Counted from the first letter of the stretch, positions 1-8,808 are shown. The stretch is 64,000 nucleotides of DNA from Chitinophaga pinensis (GCA_945902745.1 CAMDNE010000012.1:1-64000); one strand, 5' to 3'. The notes: generated from the letters alone by a model not told the origin. A program made the numbers and translations.

Positions 1-231
1 ATATATAGAAAAAAATTTTTCGTTTTTGATTTTTTCAGCAATACCATATCCGTCTGCTTTACCATTGACACAATTGCCGGACCATTTAAAGGTTACTCCT
101 TCTTCAAAGTAAGGATCAAGTAGCTTACAGCCTGTGTCGTTACAAAGAACCCATTCGTCTTTTAATGTCTGTCCATGAATTGTTAAAGCTATATTACAAA
201 TTAACAATATTGTAAAAATGATTTTTTTCAT
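1..231 (-). CDS. MORN-like secreted protein, partial (N-terminal 77 aa)
   Basis: Reading leftward from an ATG at 231, this frame stays open to the window edge, so only the N-terminus is present. Residues 1-21 look like a signal peptide ending in HGQ, so the product is probably exported. Around residues 48-62 the segment WSGNCVNGKADGYG matches the MORN repeat pattern (aromatic-x-G-x-x-x-x-G-K-x-x-G-x-G). Two Cys pairs may be disulphides. The start lies 21 bases from the boundary motif of the adjacent palindromic repeat at 253-390, as in the neighbouring cassette-like units. Function is unknown; MORN repeats usually serve binding or membrane association. Confidence 0.6.
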   Translation of the reverse strand, partial: MKKIIFTILLICNIALTIHGQTLKDEWVLCNDTGCKLLDPYFEEGVTFKWSGNCVNGKADGYGIAEKIKNEKFFSIY

Positions 232-252
232 ATTCTGTCGTCTTTTAATATT

Positions 253-390
253 GGTGCTAACGGTTTGCTGCCTGGCGATCGGCCCGACTCTTTAAAGAAA
301 TCGTTGCACCGAAGTTAAAATTATTTTCTTTCAAATTAATCATTGTTTCGAAGTAGGATTGTAGGGTTGGCGCTAGACAGCTGTTATGCC
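253..390. repeat. attC-like imperfect palindrome A
   Basis: The left arm at 258-277 (TAACGGTTTGCTGCCTGGCG) can pair with the right arm at 369-386 (ending GCTGTTA): GCTGCCTGGCG faces GCTGTCTAGCG with two differences, and the left arm carries extra bases after TAACG. From TAAC (258) to GTTA (386) is 129 bp. The inner part has a TCAAATTAATCATTG segment that recurs in slightly changed form in palindrome B. It fills the whole space between the MORN-like gene start and the lipoprotein stop at 396. Confidence 0.6.
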
Positions 391-395
391 TCGTA

Positions 396-737
396 TTAAT
401 TACAATTCTTTTCAATTTTTATTACTCTACCATTTTTGAATACAATATTTAAGCTTCCAAAGTCAATTCCTCTTCGGCAAGGACCTAAATCATAATAGTA
501 ATCATCAGAAGGATTTTGAACGTTACTTTCTGGCTTCCCCAACAAGTCTATTATTTCACTTTGGGTTTTTCCTTTCAAATTGTAATTTTCGATTAAATCA
601 TTAGCCATATCCCATCTCAAATTAGTTTCTGATTCTCTAATATCCCAACTTTTCCATTTTTTTGAATTAAAACTAATATCCGTGCAACTTGATAATGATA
701 AAAGAATAAGGAAGATAGTTAATATAAATTTCATCAT
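396..737 (-). CDS. Small lipoprotein with BamE/SmpA-like segment
   Basis: A 113-aa protein starting at an ATG (ATGATG doublet; either Met could be used). Residues 1-18 are a lipoprotein signal peptide with lipobox LSSC, so the mature protein should be anchored by Cys18. Residues 54-73 (LKGKTQSEIIDLLGKPES) have the pattern of SmpA/OmlA/BamE-type and related beta-lactamase-inhibitor-like folds, in which a helix is followed by LGxP. In this phylum such small lipoproteins are often orphans rather than true BamE. It stands alone as a single-gene cassette between palindromes A and B; its stop is 5 bases from the end of A. No promoter box is evident upstream. Confidence 0.75.
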   Translation of the reverse strand: MMKFILTIFLILLSLSSCTDISFNSKKWKSWDIRESETNLRWDMANDLIENYNLKGKTQSEIIDLLGKPESNVQNPSDDYYYDLGPCRRGIDFGSLNIVFKNGRVIKIEKNCN

Positions 738-761
738 AGTTTTTTGGGTAATGGATTATGG

Positions 762-896
762 GGCATAACGTTTTGCAGCTACAAGAAGTTGGCGATTTCG
801 GAGACGAAAACTGTCTGCCACCACTGAACTTGATACGAAGCACAAAGCTTCAATTAACCACTGAACCGCCAATTTCTTGTAGGTGCTGTTAGGTGC
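762..896. repeat. attC-like imperfect palindrome B
   Basis: Left arm at 766-794 (TAACGTTTTGCAGC then CTACAAGAAGTTGGCG) and right arm at 866-891 (CCGCCAATTTCTTGTAG then GTGCTGTTA) pair well: CTACAAGAARTTGGCG is nearly perfect. TAAC to GTTA spans 126 bp, close to the 129 bp of palindrome A. A small inner hairpin GAAGC-ACAAA-GCTTC sits near the middle. The inner TCAATTAACCACTG resembles TCAAATTAATCATTG of A. The right end GTTAGGTGC is followed by the type IIG stop codon after 7 bases. Confidence 0.65.
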
Positions 897-903
897 TGTG
901 CTT

Positions 904-3717
904 CTACTTCTCGTCATATTTGTCTACTGTTTCAATGTCTGTTTTTGTCAACCCGTAAAGCTCTGAAACTATTTCATTTATGCGTTCTTCACAATGTTCA
1001 ATGCGTGTATTTAGGTGTTCTATTTTATTTTGAAAAGTTGTTTCATTTAACTCGTCATTGAATTTTAAAAGCAAGTCAACCTGCTTTACAATTTCATCGT
1101 GTTTTATCTTTTCGTCTTTGTTTTTAAAATCACAAACAAATACAGGAAACTTGTCAAGGTCAACTTTCTTTAACTGCGGAGTGCTGTCTTTATTTGTTAC
1201 TAATTTGTTGATGTAAACAAATTGGAATAGGTTTGAATTAATTAAAGCCGTAAAATATTTTAATGAATTCTTAGTTGAGTTGTTGAAAATGAAATATAGA
1301 GATTGTTCAGGGAAAATACCCGTTTCATCATAAGTCGAAATAATTGGGAAACCAGTTTTGCGGAGCAAAACTTTTTCTTTTACTCCCAATTTATTTTTGT
1401 CCGTTGTTCTACCTGTAATATTCTCTTTTTTAAAGTCAAAGAAGTAAGGCGTTACGGACGAAAATTTCTGAATACTTCGCCCTCTAATAACTTCAATTTG
1501 CTTTTGAGTTTTTCTTGTGGCAGTTATTTCTGTTGATTTTCCACCAAAACCAGACGTTGTATCTGCAATTTCTCCAAGTGGTTTACACTTTTTGTTGCCA
1601 AATATTTTATTTAAAACTTTTGATGCCTCATTGCTACTTTCATAAAGAAACTGATGTTCGATGTCCTGTAAATATTCTTTAGCTGTTTTGATTTGTATTT
1701 CTTTTGCAAACTCCCCAACTCTAATTTTATAATTTGTTTCTGCTTTTTTATTGTTGGAAAACCGGAATACTAAAGTGTCTGTAACAATGCCTGGAAATGG
1801 AGCTTTGTATAACAATTCATCAATCTTATAATTTGTAAGTAGTTTTTTACGCAATGAAACAAACTGATTGTTAAAGCCTAATCGGTCAGGGACAATAAAT
1901 GAAAAAACTCCGTCTTCGTTAATCAACTCTAATCCTTTGTGAACAAAGTATTCATAAAGATTTGGCATATATGTATTGCCTGAATATTTTTTAATTAAAT
2001 ATTGTTGCGCTTGTGGATTTAAAATGTCATTGCCGAATTTACCATTTAGCGAAACCCAAGGAGGATTTCCAACAATTGCGTCAAAACCACCCTGTTTAAA
2101 AACTTCTGCAAAGGATTTTTTCCAACTAAATGGTTTTATAGTTTTTTCATCGCCAAAATCTAATTCTTCATCATAATAGTCGGTATCAACTAAACTATTT
2201 CCACTTTTAATGTTGTTGTCTAAGGTTGGTAAAACTCTATCATTAAAAAGTCTCATTTGTGTTGCGATACTTGCTTCCGTTTCGCCTTCCATACACTTCA
2301 AAAGAAGAGATAGCTTTGTTACTTCAACTGCATTAACATCAATGTCAACACCAAAAATGTTATTTAATAAAATTCTCTTCTTTTCCGAAGTTGTCAAATT
2401 ACCTTCAGGCGTTAATGGATTGCCTTTATTTCCTTTAGAAATTTTTCCGTTATCGGTGTAAAAATCTTTATGCCAATCAAGCAAAAATTGATAAGCACCT
2501 AATAAAAAGCTACCACTGCCACAGGCAGGGTCTGCTATTTTTATTTTTGCAATGTCTTTTGGTGCTTTGCCTTCGATTAATTTACCAACAGAGTTTTTTA
2601 TAATGTAGTCAACTATGTATTGAGGCGTATAATAAACACCACCTGCTTTTCTAACTGCTGGTTTTTCTTCAATTTTAGCACGATGTGACTTATCAACTTT
2701 TATTTGTTTTCCGAGAAACTGTTCGTAAGCAGTTCCTAAAATTTCAACTGATAATACTGAAAACTCATAAGGACTTTCGGGGTAGTAAAGTTCATTGATG
2801 ATGGACTTTACTACTTTGTTGTCAACTTTTAAAGACTTACTAATTTTATCCTTGTTGAAATCAAAAAGACCTGAATTATATTTGTCGTCTGCCTCCTGAT
2901 ATACCCTAAACAAGTTTTCATAATATTCACCGCTTTTAAGAACGGACTTTAAATTACCATAAGGTTCAATGCTTCTATCTTCTGCAATTCTTAAAAAGAT
3001 AATTCTGTCTATAGTTTGCTGAACTGCAAAATTTATTTCGTCTTCATTCAGATTTTTGTTATTCCAACTTATTGAAGTTGCAAGATATGTTCTCCATCTA
3101 TCAAGTGATTGAAGAAATTCATTATCAACGGTTGTTGTTCCTTTTTTATATGTGTCACTTTGAACAAATTTGTCAAAACTACCTTGAAGAACTTTTTCTT
3201 TGCTAAATGTGTCCCAAATGAAATCAAATTCTTTTAAGTAGTCAGAATAGATAATATATTTCAGTCTTGCTGTTGATGCTTTGTCGCTTGGGTTAGGTTT
3301 TTTTGTGCAATCGTAAATTGCAAATTCTTCAAAGTCTGTGATAATGCTAATTGCAAGTTTTGCACTCCAACCATAACGTCTAACTTGGTAAGCTGGTAAA
3401 ATGTCGTCTTTAATTGCAACACTTGGTTTTTTAGCTTCAACAAAAAATAATCGTTTACCGCCAACAAGTCTAAATGAATAATCAGGGGCTTTGGTCGCTT
3501 TACCAACTTTAACTCTGTCCTCGTGAATTACTTCTCGATAACTTTCTGCATAACCATTTTCATTGTCTATGTCCCAACCAAGTGCTTTGAAAAAAGGGTC
3601 TATGAAGTCTCGTCTTGTAAGAGTTTCATTGTATTCTGATCTTCTATAAAATTCCTTCTGTTCGTCAAACCTCTCAACTAGTTTTTCGATTTTTTTATAA
3701 GCCTCTTGTTTGGTCAT
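904..3717 (-). CDS. Type IIG restriction-modification enzyme (fused nuclease, adenine methyltransferase and specificity domain)
   Basis: A 937-aa protein that should cut DNA and methylate adenine in one chain. Residues 78-96 hold a PD...ExK nuclease pattern (P78-D79, then E94-A-K96). Motif I DPACGSGSF begins at residue 396 and binds S-adenosylmethionine; motif IV NPPW is at 551-554 and is the N6-adenine catalytic motif. A TaqI-like target-recognition region follows (about 690-880), then a short helical C-terminus. ATG 3717 is preferred over an upstream TTG at 3729, because a TAAATTTG promoter box lies 22 bases before it. No separate methylase, specificity or nuclease subunit is nearby, which fits a stand-alone type IIG system. 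It is the largest gene of the cassette-like array. The recognition sequence cannot be read from the sequence. Confidence 0.85.
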   Translation of the reverse strand: MTKQEAYKKIEKLVERFDEQKEFYRRSEYNETLTRRDFIDPFFKALGWDIDNENGYAESYREVIHEDRVKVGKATKAPDYSFRLVGGKRLFFVEAKKPSVAIKDDILPAYQVRRYGWSAKLAISIITDFEEFAIYDCTKKPNPSDKASTARLKYIIYSDYLKEFDFIWDTFSKEKVLQGSFDKFVQSDTYKKGTTTVDNEFLQSLDRWRTYLATSISWNNKNLNEDEINFAVQQTIDRIIFLRIAEDRSIEPYGNLKSVLKSGEYYENLFRVYQEADDKYNSGLFDFNKDKISKSLKVDNKVVKSIINELYYPESPYEFSVLSVEILGTAYEQFLGKQIKVDKSHRAKIEEKPAVRKAGGVYYTPQYIVDYIIKNSVGKLIEGKAPKDIAKIKIADPACGSGSFLLGAYQFLLDWHKDFYTDNGKISKGNKGNPLTPEGNLTTSEKKRILLNNIFGVDIDVNAVEVTKLSLLLKCMEGETEASIATQMRLFNDRVLPTLDNNIKSGNSLVDTDYYDEELDFGDEKTIKPFSWKKSFAEVFKQGGFDAIVGNPPWVSLNGKFGNDILNPQAQQYLIKKYSGNTYMPNLYEYFVHKGLELINEDGVFSFIVPDRLGFNNQFVSLRKKLLTNYKIDELLYKAPFPGIVTDTLVFRFSNNKKAETNYKIRVGEFAKEIQIKTAKEYLQDIEHQFLYESSNEASKVLNKIFGNKKCKPLGEIADTTSGFGGKSTEITATRKTQKQIEVIRGRSIQKFSSVTPYFFDFKKENITGRTTDKNKLGVKEKVLLRKTGFPIISTYDETGIFPEQSLYFIFNNSTKNSLKYFTALINSNLFQFVYINKLVTNKDSTPQLKKVDLDKFPVFVCDFKNKDEKIKHDEIVKQVDLLLKFNDELNETTFQNKIEHLNTRIEHCEERINEIVSELYGLTKTDIETVDKYDEK

Positions 3718-3739
3718 ATTTTCTGTCAAATTATATTGT

Positions 3740-3747
3740 CAAATTTA
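3740..3747 (-). promoter_or_regulatory. Promoter -7 box of the type IIG gene
   Basis: On the minus strand this reads TAAATTTG, an exact match to the Bacteroidota -7 element TAnnTTTG, 22 bases before ATG 3717. No clear -33 TTG at the usual distance. It lies inside the gene unit, between the start and the boundary motif GCACCTAAC, so the unit carries its own promoter. Confidence 0.55.
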
Positions 3748-3783
3748 GTCATTATTGTCTGTAAGTTGGTTGTCCTTAGCATT

Positions 3784-3866
3784 GCACCTAACTTATATAT
3801 AACCGCCATTTTTTGAGGGTTATCTCTCAAATCGGGCGGATAACCCTCATTTTATGAGGGTTATTA
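3784..3866. repeat. Array-end motif and mutually exclusive hairpins upstream of acnA
   Basis: GCACCTAAC at 3784-3792 mirrors GTTAGGTGC at 888-896. Beyond it, TGAGGGTTATC (3814-3824) is perfectly complementary to GATAACCCTCA (3839-3849), whose first part can also pair with a third copy TGAGGGTTAT (3855-3864, loop of 5). The middle copy can use only one partner at a time. No long T-run follows. The rest of the 3730-4066 gap shows no gene; the acnA promoter was not clearly found. Confidence 0.55.
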
Positions 3867-4066
3867 AAACTAGTCATTATTTTAACGTGTTAAGCTTTTT
3901 CTCTCCTGTTTTTTGCAATAAGATCAACCTTCGCATTTATAGAATTAAATGTAGGAACAAATTGGCTGTTCGATTTAATCGAAAAAATCAATGGACGAAT
4001 AAACAATTTTTATAGATTTCCTTGTTTTTAAATGCTTAAATTTAAACTCATTCAAATTGATTCGAC

Positions 4067-6334
4067 ATGACAGTATTTGACATAGATATGATAAAGAAAG
4101 TGTACGCTAAATTCCCCGAGCGCATTGAAGCTGCGCGTAAGGTAGTAGGTAGACCTTTAACGCTTTCAGAAAAAATTCTTTATGCTCACTTGTGGGATGG
4201 AAATGCAACTGCTTCGTTCGAAAGAGGGAATTCGTATGTTGATTTTACGCCAGACCGCGTAGCGATGCAAGATGCAACGGCTCAAATGGCGTTGTTGCAA
4301 TTCATGCAAGCAGGTAAGAAAAAAGTGGCTGTGCCTTCAACAGTGCATTGTGACCACTTGATTCAAGCAAAAATTGGCGCATCGAGCGATTTACAGCGCT
4401 CGTTCAATGAAAATAATGAAGTGTTTAATTTCCTTTCTTCCATTTCTAACAAATACGGAATTGGATTTTGGAAACCAGGTGCTGGAATCATTCACCAAGT
4501 AGTCTTGGAAAATTACGCATTCCCAGGAGGAATGATGATTGGAACGGATTCACACACCGTAAATGCTGGTGGATTAGGAATGGTTGCAATTGGTGTTGGT
4601 GGAGCAGATGCTGTTGATGTAATGGCAGGTATGGCGTGGGAATTGAAATTCCCAAAATTGATTGGTATAAAATTGATTGGAAAATTAAACGGTTGGACTT
4701 CAGCAAAAGATGTCATTCTGAAAGTGGCGGATATTTTGACGGTTAAAGGTGGAACAGGAGCAATTGTTGAATATTTTGGCGATGGCGCGCTTTCATTGTC
4801 GTGCACGGGTAAAGGAACAATTTGTAACATGGGGGCTGAAATTGGAGCTACCACTTCAACTTTCGGTTACGACGATTCAATGAGAAGATATTTAGCGGCT
4901 ACTGGTCGTCAAGATGTTGTTGATGCTGCCGATAAAATTGCAGATCATTTGACTGGAGACCCTGAAGTTTACGCAAATCCTACGGACTATTTTGATGAGG
5001 TAATTGAACTAAATCTTACTGATTTAGAACCACATATTAATGGGCCTTTTACGCCAGACAGAGGAACTCCCGTTTCTAAAATGAAGGCTGAAGCAATTGC
5101 ATATGGTTGGCCGTTGAAAGTAGAATGGGGATTGATCGGTTCTTGTACAAATTCTTCTTATGAAGATATGGCTCGTGCTGCTTCAATCGTTCAACAAGCC
5201 GTAGAACAAGGAATTGTTCCGAAAGCGGAATTTGGAATCAATCCAGGTTCTGAACAAGTGCGTTTTACAATCGAAAGAGATGGAATCATTGCTACGTTCG
5301 AGAAAATGGGAACAAAAGTATTTACAAATGCATGTGGACCGTGTATTGGACAGTGGGACCGAGATGGTGCTGAAAAACAAGAAAAAAATACAATCATCCA
5401 TTCGTTTAACCGCAACTTCTCGAAAAGAGCAGATGGAAATCCAAATACGCATGCTTTTGTGACTTCACCAGAAATGGTTGCTGCAATTGCAATAGCTGGT
5501 GATCTTGGGTTTAATCCATTGACGGACACCTTGACAAACGCAAAAGGGGAGCAATTTAAATTTCAAGCTCCTAAAGGAGATGAATTACCTAAAAAAGGAT
5601 TTGCGGTTGATGATAATGGCTACCAAGCGCCTGTTGAAGATGGAAGTGGAGTTGAAATTGCTGTTTCACCTGATTCTTCTCGTCTGCAATTGCTAGAAAA
5701 TTTTCCAATTTGGGATGGTAAAAACATCATGGGAGCCAAATTATTGATCAAAGCAAAAGGAAAATGTACAACAGATCATATTTCAATGGCCGGTCCTTGG
5801 TTAAGATATAGAGGTCACTTAGATAATATCTCAAACAATATGCTAATTGGTGCTGAAAATGCATTTAACGGCAAAGCAAATGCTGTTGTCAATCAATTGA
5901 CTGGCGATATAGGTGAAGTGCCTGCTGTGCAAAGAGCTTATAAAGCGGCTGGTGTTCCGTCAATCGTGGTTGGAGATCACAATTATGGTGAAGGTTCTTC
6001 TCGTGAGCATGCAGCCATGGAACCACGTCATCTTGGCGTTTGCGCGGTAATTGTAAAATCGTTTGCTCGCATCCATGAAACCAATTTGAAAAAACAAGGA
6101 ATGTTAGGTTTGACCTTTGCTGTGGAAACTGATTATGATAAAATCAATGAAGACGATACATTCAATTTTATAGATTTAGAGTCATTCGCACCAGGAAAAC
6201 AGTTGACACTGGAAATCATTCACATAAGTGGATCGAAAGAAAATATCCTATTAAATCATTCGTACAATCATTCTCAAATTGAATGGTTTAAAGCTGGTTC
6301 TGCATTGAACTTAATCAAGTTGATGGAGAATTAA
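4067..6334 (+). CDS. acnA: Aconitate hydratase
   Basis: A 755-aa cytosolic aconitase that interconverts citrate and isocitrate in the TCA cycle. The three [4Fe-4S] ligands are visible as C360 (GSCTNSS), C423 and C426 (ACGPCIG), almost the same positions as in mitochondrial aconitase; length and order of domains also fit the mitochondrial type. The swivelling C-terminal domain carries [15 protein letters not shown]. It is a single gene, transcribed toward MutS2, and ended by a strong hairpin at 6349-6397. Citrate synthase and dihydrolipoyl dehydrogenase are elsewhere in the window, not in an operon with it. The symbol could also be acn or acnM. Confidence 0.95.
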   Translation: MTVFDIDMIKKVYAKFPERIEAARKVVGRPLTLSEKILYAHLWDGNATASFERGNSYVDFTPDRVAMQDATAQMALLQFMQAGKKKVAVPSTVHCDHLIQAKIGASSDLQRSFNENNEVFNFLSSISNKYGIGFWKPGAGIIHQVVLENYAFPGGMMIGTDSHTVNAGGLGMVAIGVGGADAVDVMAGMAWELKFPKLIGIKLIGKLNGWTSAKDVILKVADILTVKGGTGAIVEYFGDGALSLSCTGKGTICNMGAEIGATTSTFGYDDSMRRYLAATGRQDVVDAADKIADHLTGDPEVYANPTDYFDEVIELNLTDLEPHINGPFTPDRGTPVSKMKAEAIAYGWPLKVEWGLIGSCTNSSYEDMARAASIVQQAVEQGIVPKAEFGINPGSEQVRFTIERDGIIATFEKMGTKVFTNACGPCIGQWDRDGAEKQEKNTIIHSFNRNFSKRADGNPNTHAFVTSPEMVAAIAIAGDLGFNPLTDTLTNAKGEQFKFQAPKGDELPKKGFAVDDNGYQAPVEDGSGVEIAVSPDSSRLQLLENFPIWDGKNIMGAKLLIKAKGKCTTDHISMAGPWLRYRGHLDNISNNMLIGAENAFNGKANAVVNQLTGDIGEVPAVQRAYKAAGVPSIVVGDHNYGEGSSREHAAMEPRHLGVCAVIVKSFARIHETNLKKQGMLGLTFAVETDYDKINEDDTFNFIDLESFAPGKQLTLEIIHISGSKENILLNHSYNHSQIEWFKAGSALNLIKLMEN

Positions 6335-6348
6335 AACACAAAATTAGA

Positions 6349-6397
6349 GTCACAAAAAATCCCATTTATCAACCGACAAATGGGATTTTTTTGTGAC
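6349..6397. terminator. Bidirectional terminator between acnA and mutS2
   Basis: GTCAC-A6-TCCCATTT (6349-6367) pairs with AAATGGGA-T7-GTGAC (6378-6397), with one bulged base. A-run and T-run inside the stem allow it to stop transcription from both sides. The rest of the gap to 6560 holds only a short CTATGTTCTATG-type repeat at 6538-6560. Confidence 0.85.
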
Positions 6398-6560
6398 TAT
6401 TTAGAGTTAGAACGCAGCACCTAACTCAATCAATGAAAAAAAAATTAGTGAAATAAATTCTTGTTCCGTTCAAATCACATAATATATCAGAATATAAAAT
6501 AGTTTAATTCAAAAGAACAAATCTATCAGCAACGCGGTCTATGTTCTATGCTCTATGTTC

Positions 6561-8711
6561 TCATTTCACCCACATCAATTTTTCCCGTTCAACTTTCATT
6601 CTTAGGAATCCAAAAATTACGGTATGAATTTCACCATTAATGGATTCGACAGTTCCATTCTGTTTTGTTGAAATCAATTTTACGGTCGAACCGATTTGAA
6701 TTTTATGACGTTGATACGGATCTAATTCTGGTTTGATTACTTTCTTTTTTTGAGGAGATTTAAGATTTGCTTCAGCTTTTAGTTTCTCAACCAATTTCAC
6801 ATCTTCAATTTTAGTTTTTTCAACTGCCAGATATTTGGTGAATTCTTCAATCAAACTTTTATTAGCATCCTTTTTACGTGTCTTAGTTTGATAACGAGCG
6901 ATATAAGCTAACATTTTTTTGCCAGCATTTAAATATTTATTGTCGCGTTCTGTTGTTTCTAATTGTGTTTTCAATTTTTCCTCAAAACGACTTTTACGTT
7001 CCAAATAAGTTTCTTTTGCTTCTTGCGCTAATTGCTGTGCTTCAATGTGTTCTTTGTTTAATCGTTCTAAATACGTTTTCTCTTTTTGTAATTCATTCAA
7101 CAATTTATCCATCGAAACTTTTCGGTCATCCAATCGCGTTTTTGCTTCTTCAATTAATGAAATCGGAATCCCATTGATTTGTGCAACTTCAAATGTGAAT
7201 GAACTTCCTGGCTGACCAATCGAAAATTTATAAAGTGGTTCTAATGTTTCTGTGTCAAACAACATACACCCATTAATTGCATTCTTCAATTGATCTGCTT
7301 TTAATTTGATGTTGGCATAATGCGTTGTTATTACGCCAAAACTTTTCCTATTGTATAATTCTTCAAAAAATACTTCGGCCAAAGCTCCTCCTAAATCTGG
7401 GTCTGATCCTGTGCCAAATTCATCTAATAACAACAAGGTTCTTTTGTTGGAAACTTCCAAGAAATATTTCATGCGTTTCAACCGATAAGAATAGGTACTC
7501 AATTCATTTTCGATTGATTGATTATCACCAATATCCGTCAATACCTGATTGAAAAAACACATTTTACTGTTTTCATTTACTGGAACTAGTAAGCCAGATT
7601 GAAGCATTAATTGCAGCAATCCAATGGTTTTTAAAGTAATACTTTTTCCTCCAGCATTTGGACCAGAAATCACCAACATGCGTGAAAATTTGTCCAGACT
7701 AATGAACTGAGGATGTGTTTTTTTACCCGCAATTTTATTGGCTTTCCAGAGAATAGGATGGAAGGCGTCGATGAGTTCTATTTGCGTTTCCGATTCAATT
7801 TTTGGTAAAACGCAATTTAATTCAATGGCTAATCTGGTTTTAGAATTAACGAAATCTATTTCCGTTAATATGGATTGATATGCTTTTATTAACGGATGAA
7901 AAACGGCTATTTCACGGGTTAGCACTTGCAATATGCGATAAATTTCTTTGCGTTCATCATCGTGCAATAATTCTAATTCATTGCTCAAAGCAATATTAAT
8001 TTGCGGTTCAATGAACGTTAAACTGCCCGTTTTACTAGATCCAACAACAGATCCTGATATTTTTCTTTTATGTGATGATAAAATAGTTAAAACACGTCGA
8101 TCATTGACGAACGCTTCTTTTGTTTCACCTAATACATTTTCTTTTGCTAACCGTCGAACTTCTTTGTCAAAGTTTCTATTGATTTGTGCACGAATGGTTT
8201 TTATGTTTTGGCGAATTTCATAGAGTAATTTTGAAGCGTCATCTTTGACATTTCCACTTCTATCAAAAACAGCGTCTATTAGCTCAATAATTTCTTTTGT
8301 GAAATAGGCATTTTCATGAAGCTGTGATAATAAAGGATATTCTTTTTCTCGTTTATCGAAGAATAATAATAGCGTATTCACCAATTCTGATGCCTGCGAA
8401 ATTTTCATATATCCTTCCAAGGAAAGAACTGAATTTTTAATGGGTAACATTTTCAATTCGCTCGCCAATTCTTCAAAATCAAGCGCAGGAAATGACTCAC
8501 CATCATTTCTGATTGATAATAATTCGTTTACCTTACGTAAATCTGTTTCAATAGAAGGAAAATGATTCGATGGAACTAAAACCTCAAGTCGTTTTTTGGC
8601 TGTTGGACCAATAGCATATTCAACAAGCCATTCGCGAATGGTTGTAAATTCTAAATCATGAATTGTTTGCTCATCGAAATGCGCTGTTTTGAGCTTGTCG
8701 AAAAACTGCAT
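6561..8711 (-). CDS. mutS2: MutS2-type ATPase lacking the Smr nuclease domain
   Basis: A 716-aa MutS-family protein of the MutS2 branch, without the mismatch-recognition domains of MutS1. The core and clamp helices occupy about 1-330. The ATPase has Walker A GPNAGGKS at about 350-357, Walker B LLLLDEFGTGSDP and an ITTHY switch. A long Lys/Glu-rich coiled coil (about 520-660) follows, then a beta-rich KOW-like tail. The C-terminal Smr endonuclease domain of classical MutS2 (about 780 aa) is absent. Known MutS2 roles are recombination suppression and, in Bacillus, rescue of collided ribosomes; which applies here is unknown. Divergent from exonuclease III with 97 bp between. Confidence 0.85.
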   Translation of the reverse strand: MQFFDKLKTAHFDEQTIHDLEFTTIREWLVEYAIGPTAKKRLEVLVPSNHFPSIETDLRKVNELLSIRNDGESFPALDFEELASELKMLPIKNSVLSLEGYMKISQASELVNTLLLFFDKREKEYPLLSQLHENAYFTKEIIELIDAVFDRSGNVKDDASKLLYEIRQNIKTIRAQINRNFDKEVRRLAKENVLGETKEAFVNDRRVLTILSSHKRKISGSVVGSSKTGSLTFIEPQINIALSNELELLHDDERKEIYRILQVLTREIAVFHPLIKAYQSILTEIDFVNSKTRLAIELNCVLPKIESETQIELIDAFHPILWKANKIAGKKTHPQFISLDKFSRMLVISGPNAGGKSITLKTIGLLQLMLQSGLLVPVNENSKMCFFNQVLTDIGDNQSIENELSTYSYRLKRMKYFLEVSNKRTLLLLDEFGTGSDPDLGGALAEVFFEELYNRKSFGVITTHYANIKLKADQLKNAINGCMLFDTETLEPLYKFSIGQPGSSFTFEVAQINGIPISLIEEAKTRLDDRKVSMDKLLNELQKEKTYLERLNKEHIEAQQLAQEAKETYLERKSRFEEKLKTQLETTERDNKYLNAGKKMLAYIARYQTKTRKKDANKSLIEEFTKYLAVEKTKIEDVKLVEKLKAEANLKSPQKKKVIKPELDPYQRHKIQIGSTVKLISTKQNGTVESINGEIHTVIFGFLRMKVEREKLMWVK

Positions 8712-8730
8712 GTTGTAAAGGTAATTATTC

Positions 8731-8738
8731 CAAAATTA
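8731..8738 (-). promoter_or_regulatory. Promoter -7 box of mutS2
   Basis: Minus strand TAATTTTG, exact TAnnTTTG, 19 bases before the mutS2 ATG at 8711. A -33 TTG is not clear. Confidence 0.5.
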
Positions 8739-8762
8739 TGACAATTAATTTCTCGTTAGATA

Positions 8763-8792
8763 TTGGGAATTCCTATAACTTACTTAAGTTTG
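8763..8792 (+). promoter_or_regulatory. Promoter of the exonuclease III gene
   Basis: TTG (8763-8765), 19 bases, then TAAGTTTG (8785-8792), followed by the ATG 16 bases later. Both elements and spacing fit the Bacteroidota primary-sigma promoter (TTG-N17-23-TAnnTTTG). Confidence 0.7.
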
Positions 8793-8808
8793 GTAAAAAT
8801 ATTAAACA

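Larger units (their letters stand above)
1..3792. mobile_element. Cassette-like accessory array (integron-like, no integrase seen)
   Basis: Three unrelated leftward genes are each separated by an imperfect palindrome that begins TAAC and ends GTTA. Stop codons lie only 5-7 bases from the palindrome end, and starts lie 21-54 bases from the next one. Each gene is bounded by its own short inverted sequence: GTTATGCC and GGCATAAC around the lipoprotein, GTTAGGTGC and GCACCTAAC around the type IIG enzyme. GTTAGGT fits the GTTRRRY core of integron attC sites. The region ends at 3792, upstream of acnA. Cassette mobility is inference: no integrase is visible, and the left end is outside the window. 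Confidence 0.45.

Noticed and set aside
1-3792. Insertion sequence or prophage
   Set aside because: No transposase, integrase or phage gene is visible; the boundaries are palindromes between genes, not a pair of terminal repeats around a transposase.
4488-5529. Several antisense frames inside acnA
   Set aside because: Acn is complete and conserved on the plus strand; the antisense frames have no recognisable domains.
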